DNA of 64,000 bases from Sphingomonadaceae bacterium (GCA_020850455.1 JADZEQ010000005.1:408873-472872); one strand, 5' to 3'. Positions 9,936-19,761 are shown, counted from the stretch's first letter. Made by a program: numbers and translations. Notes: a model not told the origin generated them from the sequence alone.

Positions 9936-10640
9936 TTAAAAATCTTCGCGCACACTTTCACGCATAGCCAGCATGTCCCACAACCCGCGATGTTGTGACA
10001 ACATTTGCTGCGCGCCGAAGAGTAGCGCCCGTTCGACCGCAGGGTTGCCGCTTTTTTGCGCGATCAATGTCATGGTTTGTTGCAGATCAGGCAGGTGCGC
10101 TGCCATCGCTTTTACATCGAGGCGTTGCGCTGCAGCATCGAGCACCGCGCGAATCGCGCGCCAGTCGAGCGCCAATGCAATAGCCGCGCCAAGCGCGCAG
10201 CCATTGCGTTCGGATTGGCCGAGCATGTCAATCGCATGCCCCTGCGCAATCACCGTTGTTTCGCATTGATGTTGACCGGCCGTGCTCGGCATCGGTCCCG
10301 CACCTACGGCAAGCGCGGCGAGGTAGGCCCTTTCGCGACCAAAGGCATCCACTGCTTGTTCTGCCCAATTGCGGTCGTCGCCCTGTGCGACGCGTGCGGC
10401 GGCAAAGTCCATTAAACCGGGGTGACGGCCATGGAGCAGACTGAAAAAATGCACGGCATCGGCCAGATTGCGGGTTGCGCCGCGGCCATCGACCAATTTG
10501 CGCGATGTGACATAGGGGTGCGAAATCGTCCCCTCATTGGTGACGAGCGCGTCCAATGTGCGCAGTAAATCATTGGCTTCGGTGATGCGAAGGGGGTGCA
10601 CCATCATCGACGTTCCCAGCGTTAAACTGTTGCTGCACAT
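9936..10640 (-). CDS. Conserved hypothetical protein
   Basis: 234 residues, mostly helical, with no signal peptide or membrane segment. I do not recognise it with confidence; it may belong to a sphingomonad-restricted family (possibly DUF6975, recalled weakly). Visible features are a segment HFFSLLHGRHPGLMDFAAARV, a QHQCET stretch and a C-terminal half rich in A, L and Q. The ATG at 10640 is used; an ATG at 10607 preceded by TGGGAACG is an equally good start. It stands alone downstream of a DUF4170 gene on the same strand. No function is proposed. Confidence 0.6.
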   Translation of the reverse strand: MCSNSLTLGTSMMVHPLRITEANDLLRTLDALVTNEGTISHPYVTSRKLVDGRGATRNLADAVHFFSLLHGRHPGLMDFAAARVAQGDDRNWAEQAVDAFGRERAYLAALAVGAGPMPSTAGQHQCETTVIAQGHAIDMLGQSERNGCALGAAIALALDWRAIRAVLDAAAQRLDVKAMAAHLPDLQQTMTLIAQKSGNPAVERALLFGAQQMLSQHRGLWDMLAMRESVREDF

Positions 10641-10749
10641 GGGAAATACCCCATGCGTGATGCCCCTCTCTACGCCGGGCTAGGTAAAGGGGGAGTTTAT
10701 GCCGTTGCCCCGATTTGGGACGGAGCGGGATTTTTTCGGTGGCCCCGGA

Positions 10750-10965
10750 TTAATCCTGGTCGGGCGTCAACAAGCGGTGCAGATGGACGATGACATATTT
10801 CATTTCAGCATCATCGACGGTGCGTTGTGCCGCGCCGCGCCATGCCGCCTCTGCTGCTTTATAGTCAGGATAAAAGCCAACAACGTCGATCGCCGACAGA
10901 TCCTTGAAATCCAAAGTTCGGGGGTCTTTGACGCGACCGCCAAACACCAAGTGCATTTTGCTCAT
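10750..10965 (-). CDS. DUF4170 family small protein
   Basis: A 71-residue soluble protein. GGRVKDPRTLDFKDLSAIDVVGFYPDY followed by KYVIVHLHRLLTP matches the pattern I recall for DUF4170, a small alphaproteobacterial family of unknown function. The whole domain is present. No strong ribosome binding site is visible before the chosen ATG, and an in-frame ATG three codons later is possible. The gene lies between the membrane-protein operon and the 234-residue hypothetical gene, all on the minus strand. Confidence 0.75.
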   Translation of the reverse strand: MSKMHLVFGGRVKDPRTLDFKDLSAIDVVGFYPDYKAAEAAWRGAAQRTVDDAEMKYVIVHLHRLLTPDQD

Positions 10966-11046
10966 AGGGGCGACTCATTTTGGCGCATGTCTGCGCTGGG
11001 GGGGGAGGGTGGCGCGCCCTACCAATCTGCAGCGGCAAGGACAAGT

Positions 11047-11397
11047 TTAGCCACCGGTATATTCGTCATCCACTTCGGCTTCGTCGCGGCGGCGCTGCAC
11101 CAAATTATTGGCGAGATAGCCGAGTACAGCCCCCGCGACCAACCCTGCAGCAATTGCGGCGATGGGGCGTTCGGCAACCAATCCGCGCGACGCGTGGAGG
11201 GCCTTGTCATATGCGCCGCGGCCCTTGGCCACAAACGCACTGCTGTCGGCGCGGTTGCGCGCTTCCCCATAGACACTGGCGATTCGCGCGCGCGCGGCTG
11301 TCGCCGCATCACGTGCACCATCTGACAGCGCGCTCACACTGGCGCTGGCGCGTGTGCGGCGCTGATCCAATTTTTCCATCCAATTGTTAGTCGCCAT
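11047..11397 (-). CDS. YqjD/ElaB-like membrane-anchored protein
   Basis: 116 residues from ATG 11397 (MATNNWMEKL); the first 49 codons of the ORF track entry are an upstream artefact. An Ala/Arg-rich amphipathic helical part is followed by a single C-terminal transmembrane helix with small-residue packing (AAIAAGLVAGAVLGYLANNL) and a charged tail (RRRDEAEVDDEY). This is the layout of ElaB/YqjD/DUF883 tail-anchored proteins, which in E. coli associate with ribosomes at the inner membrane in stationary phase. Its start overlaps the end of the preceding gene by 11 bp, making it the last member of a four-gene operon. Confidence 0.7.
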   Translation of the reverse strand: MATNNWMEKLDQRRTRASASVSALSDGARDAATAARARIASVYGEARNRADSSAFVAKGRGAYDKALHASRGLVAERPIAAIAAGLVAGAVLGYLANNLVQRRRDEAEVDDEYTGG

Positions 11398-11809
11398 GGG
11401 GAGCCTCCTGATTATCATTGTCCGAGGGCGGCAGATCGATTGCGTCACCCTGCGCCGCTTCGCCCTCTGCCAATGCTTCGCTGAACGAGAGCTTACCCGC
11501 CGCCCAGCCATAGCCGCGCTGGAGTAAGCCTGGGGCATGTGCAATCAACGGGCGACGGAAAATCCATGCAAGGAGCGCTGCAATACCAAAGCCAATGCGC
11601 ACGGGGTGCGCGCGGACGTGGGCGATCATTTCACGTCGGGCGGTGGTGAGGCTGGTTTTGGCACTCTTTGCTGCATCTGCCTTCAACCGTGCCGGGGTAA
11701 GGCGCGCACGCGTCGCACCGATGCTGGAGAGCAGGTGCTGACGGCTGGCCGCCGCGCGTTCGCCTGCGGCTTCGACTTTTTCGACGTCCGTGCTCAATTC
11801 TGCCGCCAT
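11387..11809 (-). CDS. Small helical membrane protein (DUF3618/YqjK-like)
   Basis: 140 residues from ATG 11809 (MAAELSTDV). The N-terminal half is a charged helix containing TRARLTPARLKADAAKSAK, followed by one transmembrane segment (RIGFGIAALLAWIFRRPLI) and a soluble acidic tail. The arrangement is like proteins that follow holin-superfamily genes in YqjD-type operons; the DUF3618 assignment is uncertain. It overlaps the upstream holin-like gene by 16 bp and the downstream gene by 11 bp, so expression is very probably coupled. Confidence 0.65.
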   Translation of the reverse strand: MAAELSTDVEKVEAAGERAAASRQHLLSSIGATRARLTPARLKADAAKSAKTSLTTARREMIAHVRAHPVRIGFGIAALLAWIFRRPLIAHAPGLLQRGYGWAAGKLSFSEALAEGEAAQGDAIDLPPSDNDNQEAPHGD

Positions 11810-12168
11810 GCGCTGAGGGCACGTTGCAAGGTGCGCAAGTTGGACCGGACAATAAACGCAGCGATCGCGGCTAACAGCATCAGCGCAGCGGGCACCAGAA
11901 AGCCGGCCCAAGGGCTGGCCAGCCAAATGTTGAGCGCGATAACGCCCGCAAGCGCGAGGCTCAGCAGGCCGATAAGCGCAAAGCTGAGTGCCGCCACCCC
12001 CCAGATCGACATGGATTTGAGCGTTGCGGCTACAACGCTGCCGAGTGCGGCGAGCAGCGCGCGCTCATTGGCTGCAGCTGACTGCGCATCGGCAATCAAT
12101 TGCTTGATTGCGGTTGCTGCATTGTCGCTCTCGTCCATATTCTGGCCGGGGGGTGGCGTCTCGTTCAT
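11794..12168 (-). CDS. Holin-superfamily III (YqjE-like) membrane protein
   Basis: 124 residues. A soluble N-terminal helix (DNAATAIKQLIADAQSAAANERALL) is followed by two transmembrane helices (WGVAALSFALIGLLSLALAGVIAL and [18 protein letters not shown]) with a short turn. This is the layout of the phage-holin-family protein YqjE/DUF1469, which despite the name is a chromosomal inner-membrane protein in many bacteria. It begins 6 bp after the YqjD-like gene and overlaps the next. No lysis genes are adjacent, so a role in membrane homeostasis is more likely than cell lysis. Confidence 0.75.
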   Translation of the reverse strand: MNETPPPGQNMDESDNAATAIKQLIADAQSAAANERALLAALGSVVAATLKSMSIWGVAALSFALIGLLSLALAGVIALNIWLASPWAGFLVPAALMLLAAIAAFIVRSNLRTLQRALSAWRQN

Positions 12169-12174
12169 GGCTGT

Positions 12175-12708
12175 TTAGGCATCGCGTCCCGAACGCAGCA
12201 GGCGAGCCAGCATGAAGCCGACAACTGCCGCGCTGCCGATGGCGACTGCCGGGCTTTTGCGCACGAAGTCGCGGGTTGCCTCAACCAATTCGTCGAGGTC
12301 CTTTTCATCAAGCGCACCAGCAAGTTCGGACACTTTGGTTGCCGCCGAACGAGCAAAATCGCCATATTGTTCACCGACCTTGTCATCGACGGTGCTCGCC
12401 GAATCGTGGATGATTTTGGCCAATCCTTCCAGCCCTTCGGCGGCGCGGGTTTTGCCATGGCGTGCGGCGTCGCGCGCCTTGTCGGTTGCTTCGCCATAAA
12501 GGCGCGAAACCTCATCACCGATTTCACCGGCCTTACGCGTGGCTTCGGCGCGGATCGATTCAGCCTTGGCCTTTACATTTTCGCCAGCGGTCTTGGCGCG
12601 TTCGCTCGTGCTAGCTTTGGGGGCAGATTTTTTGGCGGCGGGCTTCTTGGTCGGCGCCTTTTTGGGTGCGGCGGGTTTGGCCGGCTTTGCAGCAGGGGAT
12701 TTGGCCAT
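12175..12708 (-). CDS. YqjD/DUF883-like protein with a histone-H1-like basic N-terminus
   Basis: 177 residues from ATG 12708, set by AAGGAA upstream; the longer ORF reads into the eno promoter region. Residues 1-40 are a Lys/Ala/Pro low-complexity tract (KPAKPAAPKKAPTKKPAAKK). A long charged helix follows (KAKAESIRAEATRKAGEIG), then a C-terminal transmembrane helix (SPAVAIGSAAVVGFMLARLL). The C-terminal part fits DUF883/ElaB-YqjD. The basic tail could bind nucleic acid, ribosomes or acidic lipid (inference). It is the first gene of a four-gene operon and diverges from eno across about 200 bp. Confidence 0.72.
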   Translation of the reverse strand: MAKSPAAKPAKPAAPKKAPTKKPAAKKSAPKASTSERAKTAGENVKAKAESIRAEATRKAGEIGDEVSRLYGEATDKARDAARHGKTRAAEGLEGLAKIIHDSASTVDDKVGEQYGDFARSAATKVSELAGALDEKDLDELVEATRDFVRKSPAVAIGSAAVVGFMLARLLRSGRDA

Positions 12709-12892
12709 ATATTTTTCCTTTCCAATCGTTTGGCGCGGCATGGACGTTGCGGGGTTCGACTGTGTTACGCGCCTATAGCGCAACATGGGGAGGATCGCCA
12801 AATTTTCCAGAGGGGACGGGATAAATTTGCTGCGCAGCAACATTGCCTTTGGCCGCTCCGCTTTCTACAGCGCCTTCACTCGCGCCACTTAG

Positions 12893-14185
<1,293 letters not shown>

Positions 14186-14186
14186 A

Positions 14187-15044
14187 TTATAGCCGCGTCA
14201 CGCGAAACCCCGCCCCGGCGAGCAGGGTGGGGAGGGCATTTGGCCCCACCAAATGGCCGCTGCCGACCGCGACCAACAGCCGCCCGTGCGCATTGCCGAG
14301 CCGCTGCGCCCATGCGCGATTGCGCGCCGTGACCAAGGGTTCGACCAGCCATGGGGTGCGGGCAAGCTCCGCATCTGCGAGCCGCGCGATACTTTCGGCA
14401 TCGCCCGCCGCCCATGCGCGCAGCAGCGCCGCCGCCTTGGCGCGCGCATCCCCCCCATCGGCGATGCTGAGCGACAGGCCGCGGGCCTGTAGCGCCGGGT
14501 CAATATCGTCAAAGGCGCGCAGTTGATCGACCGCCCGTTCCAGCCCTTCGACCGGCTTGCCGGCCGCTGCAAAGCGCGCGCTGAGCGATGTTTCGACCCC
14601 ATATGCCGGGTTTAGCCCCCAGCTTGCCGCGCGCGCATTGCCGAGCCGCAGCGCCAGCGACCAGCTTTCGGTCTGGTCGGCGTCGTCTTCGTCCATCCCG
14701 ACATAATCGGCCAAATGGGCAGCCGCCGCCGAACCGATACGGGCGCTGAGCGGGGGCACCGGTTCATCTGTTGCCATGCGGTTTGCCAAGGGGGCGGCGG
14801 CGGCGAGTTCGGCAGGCGCAAGTTCGAGCACCAGCCGGTCCGATGCGGCAATCGCCGCCGCGACCCGTGCGTCCTGCCACGCCACCCCGGCGGGTAGCGC
14901 ATGTACCGAACCAAGCAGATATATTCGCGTCCCGTCACGTTCGGCGAGCCACAGCGGCGGGTGTGCATCACCCGACAATATTGGCGGCGGCGCGCTGCAG
15001 CCGCCGATCAGCAGGGCGATGAGGGGGGCGAGCGCCCCGCGCAT
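14187..15044 (-). CDS. TraB/GumN family lipoprotein, copy 2
   Basis: 285 residues from ATG 15044, which shares one base with the upstream stop (TGATG). A lipoprotein signal is visible (APLIALLIGGC, lipobox IGGC), so the protein is probably anchored in the cell envelope. The mature part has the paired GxxH motifs of the TraB/GumN/TIKI superfamily: GSVHALPAG near the N-terminus and VGSGHLVGPNALP near the C-terminus. In TIKI these contribute metal and catalytic residues; bacterial GumN relatives are not functionally defined. It is the second of two tandem paralogues and ends next to eno. Confidence 0.83.
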   Translation of the reverse strand: MRGALAPLIALLIGGCSAPPPILSGDAHPPLWLAERDGTRIYLLGSVHALPAGVAWQDARVAAAIAASDRLVLELAPAELAAAAPLANRMATDEPVPPLSARIGSAAAAHLADYVGMDEDDADQTESWSLALRLGNARAASWGLNPAYGVETSLSARFAAAGKPVEGLERAVDQLRAFDDIDPALQARGLSLSIADGGDARAKAAALLRAWAAGDAESIARLADAELARTPWLVEPLVTARNRAWAQRLGNAHGRLLVAVGSGHLVGPNALPTLLAGAGFRVTRL

Positions 15045-16000
15045 CAATAGGCGATCCGTTCGACGGAGAGGCCGCGTGCACGCAGCATGGCAATGACGCT
15101 ATCTTCACCCGCCAAATGCCCCGCGCCGACCGCGATGAAGGTCGCGCCGCTGCCATTGTCGAGCCGGGTCTTGATCCAATCGGTCCAGCGGGTGTTGCGG
15201 TTGGTCAGCAGCCGCGCGCGCAGCGCCGGGTGGTCTTCGAGCCCCTGGTTCATCGCGGCGGCGAGCGCGTCGGGGTTGCCCGCCGACCAATCGGCCAGCA
15301 TTTGCGGCATCTGCGGGCCGTTGCCCGTTGCCTGTTCGGCGCTCGACAACAGCACCGCCACCTGTTCATCCATCGGCATCTCATCGAAAAGCGCCAATTG
15401 TTCGTCCGCCGTTTCGAGGCCGAGGATCGGCTTGTGCGCGGCTTGGGCGGCATGGGTCAGCACCGCCTCTGCCCCCTGCGCCGGGTCATAGCCCTGCTGG
15501 ACAAGCGGCAATATGTTGAGCAAGATCGCCGGCAGCCAAGGTTCGCGATTTTCAAAGGCGGCAACCGGCATATGGACGCTTTCCATCGCCCGGCGGTAGG
15601 TGGCATATTGCGCACCGTCCATCCGCGATTGCATCGTCCGCCCGTCGGTGGCGGTCGATTGGGCGTTCATCCGGCTCGCCGCATCGTCATTGGCACCGGC
15701 GGGAAGTTCGAGCACCAATGTATCGGCATTGTTAAAGGCATCGGCAATCGCTTCGTCGAACCAGCTCAGCCCGGCGGGGAGCATATGGACGGTGCCAAAG
15801 AGGTAGATGATGCTGTCATCGTCGCGCACCACCCATAGCGCCGGGTCGGCATCGCGCGCTTGGTCATTGGTACTCGGCGCTGTGCTCGCCGCCGGGGCGG
15901 TTGAGGTGGCTTGCTGCGCCTTGGCGGGGCTGAGCGGCAGGAGGCAGAGGGCAAGCGCTGCAAGCGCGGCGCGCAGCGGCAGGAAAATGATGTGGCGCAC
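15044..16000 (-). CDS. TraB/GumN family secreted protein, copy 1
   Basis: About 318 residues. The start is taken as GTG at 16000 because AAAGGGAAA lies just upstream; an ATG at 16018 has no ribosome binding site. A signal peptide (RAALAALALCLLPLSPAKAQQ) leads to a TraB/GumN domain with GTVHMLPAGLSWFD and VGAGHLAGEDSVIAML, the two GxxH motifs also seen in the downstream paralogue. It is divergent from glyQ and overlaps copy 2. Both probably work outside the cytoplasmic membrane, perhaps as metal-dependent peptidases (inference from the TIKI relatives). Confidence 0.82.
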   Translation of the reverse strand: MRHIIFLPLRAALAALALCLLPLSPAKAQQATSTAPAASTAPSTNDQARDADPALWVVRDDDSIIYLFGTVHMLPAGLSWFDEAIADAFNNADTLVLELPAGANDDAASRMNAQSTATDGRTMQSRMDGAQYATYRRAMESVHMPVAAFENREPWLPAILLNILPLVQQGYDPAQGAEAVLTHAAQAAHKPILGLETADEQLALFDEMPMDEQVAVLLSSAEQATGNGPQMPQMLADWSAGNPDALAAAMNQGLEDHPALRARLLTNRNTRWTDWIKTRLDNGSGATFIAVGAGHLAGEDSVIAMLRARGLSVERIAY

Positions 16001-16130
16001 GCGAGTTTCCCTTTCCATTTTTTGCGCGTTGAACGCCCGCTTCCCTTGACCTCTTCGGCCCCGATTGGCAAGGCGAGCCGCAGTTTGTTGCAGTGCGCCA
16101 TAAATCGGTAGCGGCCGGTTTGGGCTTTGG

Positions 16131-17021
16131 GTGAAGGATGGCATTTTGGCCGATAATGCAAAGCCGCTCTGCTTTCAGGATATCATCCTGACGCTCCACG
16201 CTTATTGGGGCGCGCGCGGCTGCGCGATTTTGCAACCCTATGACATGCGGATGGGGGCGGGGACATTCCACCCGGCAACGACGTTGCGCGCGCTGGGGCC
16301 GGAGCCGTGGCAGGCGGCCTATGTCCAGCCGAGCCGCCGTCCGACCGACGGGCGCTATGGCGAAAACCCCAATCGCTTGCAGTATTATTACCAATATCAG
16401 GTCATATTAAAGCCCAGCCCGCCCGATTTGCAGGCACTCTACCTCGGCAGTCTTGCTGCCATCGGCATTGACCCGATGCTGCACGATATCCGCTTTGTCG
16501 AGGATGATTGGGAAAGCCCGACACTTGGCGCCTGGGGGCTGGGTTGGGAAGTTTGGTGCGACGGGATGGAGGTGACGCAATTCACCTATTTCCAGCAGGT
16601 CGGCGGCTTTGACTGCAAGCCGGTGGCGGGTGAAATCACCTACGGCCTCGAGCGATTGGCGATGTATATTCAGGGGGTCGATAATGTCTATGACCTCGAC
16701 TTTAACGGCGCGGGCGTTCGCTATGGCGACGTCTTTCTGGAAAATGAGCGGCAATTTTCGCGCTGGAATTTTGAGGTTGCGGACACCGATGTCTTGCTGC
16801 GCGGCTTTGAAGCGGCGGAGGCGGAATGTCAGCGGGCGATTGCCGCTGATGTGCCGCTCGCCGCTTATGATCAGGTGATAGTGGCATCGCACCTGTTCAA
16901 CCTGTTGCAGGCGCGCGGGGTGATTTCGGTGCAGGAACGCGCCAATTACATCGCGCGGGTGCGCGACCTTGCCAAGGGCAGCTGCGCGGCATGGATGGCC
17001 AAAAATGGGTGGGCCGCCTGA
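16131..17021 (+). CDS. glyQ: Glycine--tRNA ligase alpha subunit
   Basis: 296 residues. The class II core is evident: [64 protein letters not shown] and [16 protein letters not shown]. The alpha subunit carries the aminoacylation site and works as a tetramer with GlyS. The ORF starts with GTG; a TTG at 16146 preceded by AAGGA is another possible start and would give MADNAKPL. glyS begins in the stop codon of glyQ (TGATG). Confidence 0.96.
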   Translation: MKDGILADNAKPLCFQDIILTLHAYWGARGCAILQPYDMRMGAGTFHPATTLRALGPEPWQAAYVQPSRRPTDGRYGENPNRLQYYYQYQVILKPSPPDLQALYLGSLAAIGIDPMLHDIRFVEDDWESPTLGAWGLGWEVWCDGMEVTQFTYFQQVGGFDCKPVAGEITYGLERLAMYIQGVDNVYDLDFNGAGVRYGDVFLENERQFSRWNFEVADTDVLLRGFEAAEAECQRAIAADVPLAAYDQVIVASHLFNLLQARGVISVQERANYIARVRDLAKGSCAAWMAKNGWAA

Positions 17022-19225
17022 TGAGCGACTTTTTGCTCGAACTATTGTCGGAGGAGATACCGGCACGGATGCAGGCCAAGGCCAAGGAGGATTTGGCCCG
17101 CTTGTTCGGCGATGCGCTGGCCAAGGCAGGCTTGCAGGCGGCGGCGCTCGAAACCTTTGCCACCCCGCGCCGATTGGCCTTGATCGCGCGCGGCCTGCCC
17201 GATGCGACCGACCCGGTGCGGGAGGAGACAAAGGGCCCCAAAATTGGCGCGCCGCAAGCGGCAATCGATGGCTTTTTGCGCAAGACCGGGCTTAGCCAAG
17301 ACCAATTGGTTAAACGGGGCGGTGTCTATTTCGCACAGGTCGAACGCGGCGGACGGGCGAGCGCCGATGTCTTGGCAGAGGCGATACCGCCGATCATTCG
17401 CGCCTTTCCTTGGCCCAAGTCGCAGCGCTGGGGCGCATCCTCCCTCTCCAGCGATGCCTTGCGCTGGGTTCGCCCATTACAGGGCATCGTCGCTTTATTG
17501 GGCGATAGGGTGGTGCCGGTCGCGATAGAGGATATCGTCAGCGGGCGGACGACCATGGGGCACAGGTTCCACAGCGATGGGCCAGTCAGCATCGCCAACC
17601 CGGGCGCCTATGTCGAGGCGCTGCGCGCGGCGCATGTCATTGTCCATTTTTCGGAGCGGTGCCAGATCATCCGCGATGGCGCGGCGCGCGTCGCGGCGGC
17701 GGCAGGGCTGACGGTGATCGCCGACGAAGCCTTGGTGGCCGAAAATGCTGGGCTGACCGAATGGCCGGTACCGCTGCTCGGCCGGTTCGATGCCGACTAT
17801 CTGACCGTCCCGCCAGAGGTGATCCAGCTTACCGCGCGGGTGAACCAGAAGTATTTCGTCTGCGCCGATGCGACAGGCGCGCTCAGCAATGCCTTTGTCT
17901 GCACCGCCAATATCATGGCAGCAGATGGTGGCGCGGCGATCATCGCGGGCAATCAAAAAGTGCTGGCGGCCCGGCTCGCCGATGCGAAATTTTTCTGGGA
18001 ACAGGATTTGAAAATCCCGCTCGACCAGCAAGCGGAAAAATTATCGCACATCACCTTTCATGAAAAATTGGGCACGCTCGCCGACAAGGTTGAACGGGTG
18101 GCCAATTTGGCGCGCTGGCTGGCAGAAGAGGGGATTGTGCCGGGGTGCGACCCAGTGCTTGCCGAACGCGCGGCGCGGCTCGCCAAGGCAGATCTTGTGA
18201 CCGGCATGGTCGGCGAATTTCCCGAACTACAGGGCGTGATGGGCGGATATTATGCCCGCGCGCAGGGCGAAGGGGATGCCATCGCCGATGCCATCCGCGA
18301 CCATTATAAGCCAGTCGGCCAAGGCGATGCGGTGCCGAGCGCGCCGGTAACGGTGGCGGTCAGTCTGGCAGATAAGCTCGATACCATCGCTGGATTCTTT
18401 TCTGAGAATGAAAAGCCGACAGGGTCAAAAGACCCGTTTGCGCTTAGGCGAGCGGCATTGGGCGTGTTGGCAATGATATTCGCCAACAAACTTCGAATTG
18501 ACCTAAGGGACGCGCTTCTAGAGGCGACGTGGCGGCAACCATTTGGACGTCAACTGGATCCAACGTTGCTTGCGAACAGGACGTTCGGCGAGTTGGCGCG
18601 TTTCATCCGAATGGGAAGAGACGTTGCCGTTGATTTATATCGACAACTTCGCGCTCAAGCCGATGACCGAGCTGTGGAGTTGGCAGAGCAGAACACGAAG
18701 AAACTGTATCACATCGTAGATGAAGCTATGAATTTCTTCGCCGACCGCCTGAAAGTCCAGCAGCGCGAGGCTGGGGTGCGGCATGACCTGATCGACGCGG
18801 TTTTTGCGCTGGGGGGAGAGGATGATCTTGTCCGCCTGCTCACCCGCGTCCATGCGCTGCAAGCCTTTATCGACACGGCGGATGGGGCCAATTTGCTCGC
18901 CGGTTATAAGCGCGCGGCCAATTTGCTCAAAAATGCCGATGGGGCGGATGGCGTGGCGGCAGGGACAGCGCCGACCGCTGCTGATGCGGCGCTGCTCGGC
19001 GCGCTTGATGTGGCGGAACCGCTGGCGCTGGCGGCGGTGCGCGACGAACGCTTCGCCGATGCCATGCATGCTTTGGCCGGCCTGCGCGCGCCGATCGATG
19101 CCTTTTTCACCGATGTCATGGTCAATGACCCTGACCCTGCGGTTCGTGCCTTTCGGCTCAAGCTGTTGGCGCGTTTCCGCGATGCCTGTCATGCGGTGGC
19201 CGATTTCTCGAAGATAGAGGCTTAG
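17021..19225 (+). CDS. glyS: Glycine--tRNA ligase beta subunit
   Basis: 734 residues from ATG 17021, overlapping the glyQ stop by one base. The N-terminus (SDFLLELLSEEIPARMQ), the VNQKYFV segment, the HD-like FHEKLGTLADKVERV region, DPFALRRAALGV and the C-terminal anticodon-binding part (FFADRLKVQQREAGVRHDLIDAV) are all recognisable. It supplies tRNA binding for the GlyQS heterotetramer. Residues of roughly 457-567 (nt 18391-18720) are encoded by DNA of clearly different composition and codon use from the rest of the gene, although the frame stays open. That tract is listed separately. Confidence 0.95.
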   Translation: MSDFLLELLSEEIPARMQAKAKEDLARLFGDALAKAGLQAAALETFATPRRLALIARGLPDATDPVREETKGPKIGAPQAAIDGFLRKTGLSQDQLVKRGGVYFAQVERGGRASADVLAEAIPPIIRAFPWPKSQRWGASSLSSDALRWVRPLQGIVALLGDRVVPVAIEDIVSGRTTMGHRFHSDGPVSIANPGAYVEALRAAHVIVHFSERCQIIRDGAARVAAAAGLTVIADEALVAENAGLTEWPVPLLGRFDADYLTVPPEVIQLTARVNQKYFVCADATGALSNAFVCTANIMAADGGAAIIAGNQKVLAARLADAKFFWEQDLKIPLDQQAEKLSHITFHEKLGTLADKVERVANLARWLAEEGIVPGCDPVLAERAARLAKADLVTGMVGEFPELQGVMGGYYARAQGEGDAIADAIRDHYKPVGQGDAVPSAPVTVAVSLADKLDTIAGFFSENEKPTGSKDPFALRRAALGVLAMIFANKLRIDLRDALLEATWRQPFGRQLDPTLLANRTFGELARFIRMGRDVAVDLYRQLRAQADDRAVELAEQNTKKLYHIVDEAMNFFADRLKVQQREAGVRHDLIDAVFALGGEDDLVRLLTRVHALQAFIDTADGANLLAGYKRAANLLKNADGADGVAAGTAPTAADAALLGALDVAEPLALAAVRDERFADAMHALAGLRAPIDAFFTDVMVNDPDPAVRAFRLKLLARFRDACHAVADFSKIEA
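18391..18720 (+). other. Compositionally atypical in-frame tract inside glyS
   Basis: Hand counting bases 18421-18720 gives 159 G+C of 300 (53%), against about 70% in the line at 18121-18180. Codons that are scarce elsewhere in the window cluster here: AGG, AGA, CGA, CTA, CTT, GTA and TTA. Both flanks return to the usual GC-rich pattern. The tract spans the end of the conserved DPFALRRAALGV segment and a variable linker (LLANRTFGELARFIRMGRD) before the conserved FFADRLKV block. It looks like a recombination import or an inserted linker from another genome; its edges are approximate. Confidence 0.65.
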
Positions 19226-19229
19226 GGGG

Positions 19230-19751
19230 GTGACGGCGGCGATGCTGTCGATGTTGTCGCATGCGGCATCGGCGACGCCCGCTGCCGCTGCTGCTGTCGA
19301 CGCCGACACGCTGACCATAGCCATCATCATCGGCGGCACCCTTATCGCCATGCCGATCCTCTGGTTGGGGATAATGCGCCTGTCGAGCCTGTTCGGCTGG
19401 AGTGGCTTGGCAGACAAATATCGCTTTGACGGTGAAATGCCGACGGGTGGACAAGGATTCACCAACGCGTCGATGTCGCTCAGCACGCGATTCTTGCCGC
19501 TAAATTATAATGGTTGCGTCACCATGGTGGTGGCGGGTGATGCGCTATATTGCCGCTTGTGGCGGCTATTTTCCTATGCGCACCCGCCGCTGCGTCTGCC
19601 CTGGGCGGTAATCGAAACTATCGACAGGCAAAAAAGCCTTTTCTCGACCATCCGGGTGGTGCGCGTCAAAGGCTGTGCGACACATTTATTGCTGCGCGGG
19701 GCGATGGCCGATGCTGTCGAACAGGCGTGGCGCACACATGTTGGTGGATAG
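19230..19751 (+). CDS. Hypothetical membrane-anchored protein
   Basis: About 173 residues with one N-terminal transmembrane helix (TIAIIIGGTLIAMPILWLGIMRL). The soluble part has NYNGCVTMVVAGDALYCRLW and ends HLLLRGAMADAVEQAW. I do not recognise the family. The ORF starts with GTG at 19230 directly beside AGGGGGG; ATG at 19242 (11 nt after it) is perhaps the better start. It lies 4 bp after glyS and 10 bp before ppdK, so it is probably co-transcribed with both. Function is unknown. Confidence 0.65.
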   Translation: MTAAMLSMLSHAASATPAAAAAVDADTLTIAIIIGGTLIAMPILWLGIMRLSSLFGWSGLADKYRFDGEMPTGGQGFTNASMSLSTRFLPLNYNGCVTMVVAGDALYCRLWRLFSYAHPPLRLPWAVIETIDRQKSLFSTIRVVRVKGCATHLLLRGAMADAVEQAWRTHVGG

Positions 19752-19761
19752 GGGAAATTTG

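Noticed and set aside
11794-12168. Lysis cassette based on the holin-superfamily gene
   Set aside because: Its neighbours are YqjD-like membrane proteins, not an endolysin or spanin; the chromosomal YqjE-type role fits better.
17021-19225. glyS as a broken or frameshifted gene
   Set aside because: Despite the atypical tract, the frame is continuous and conserved blocks before and after are intact.
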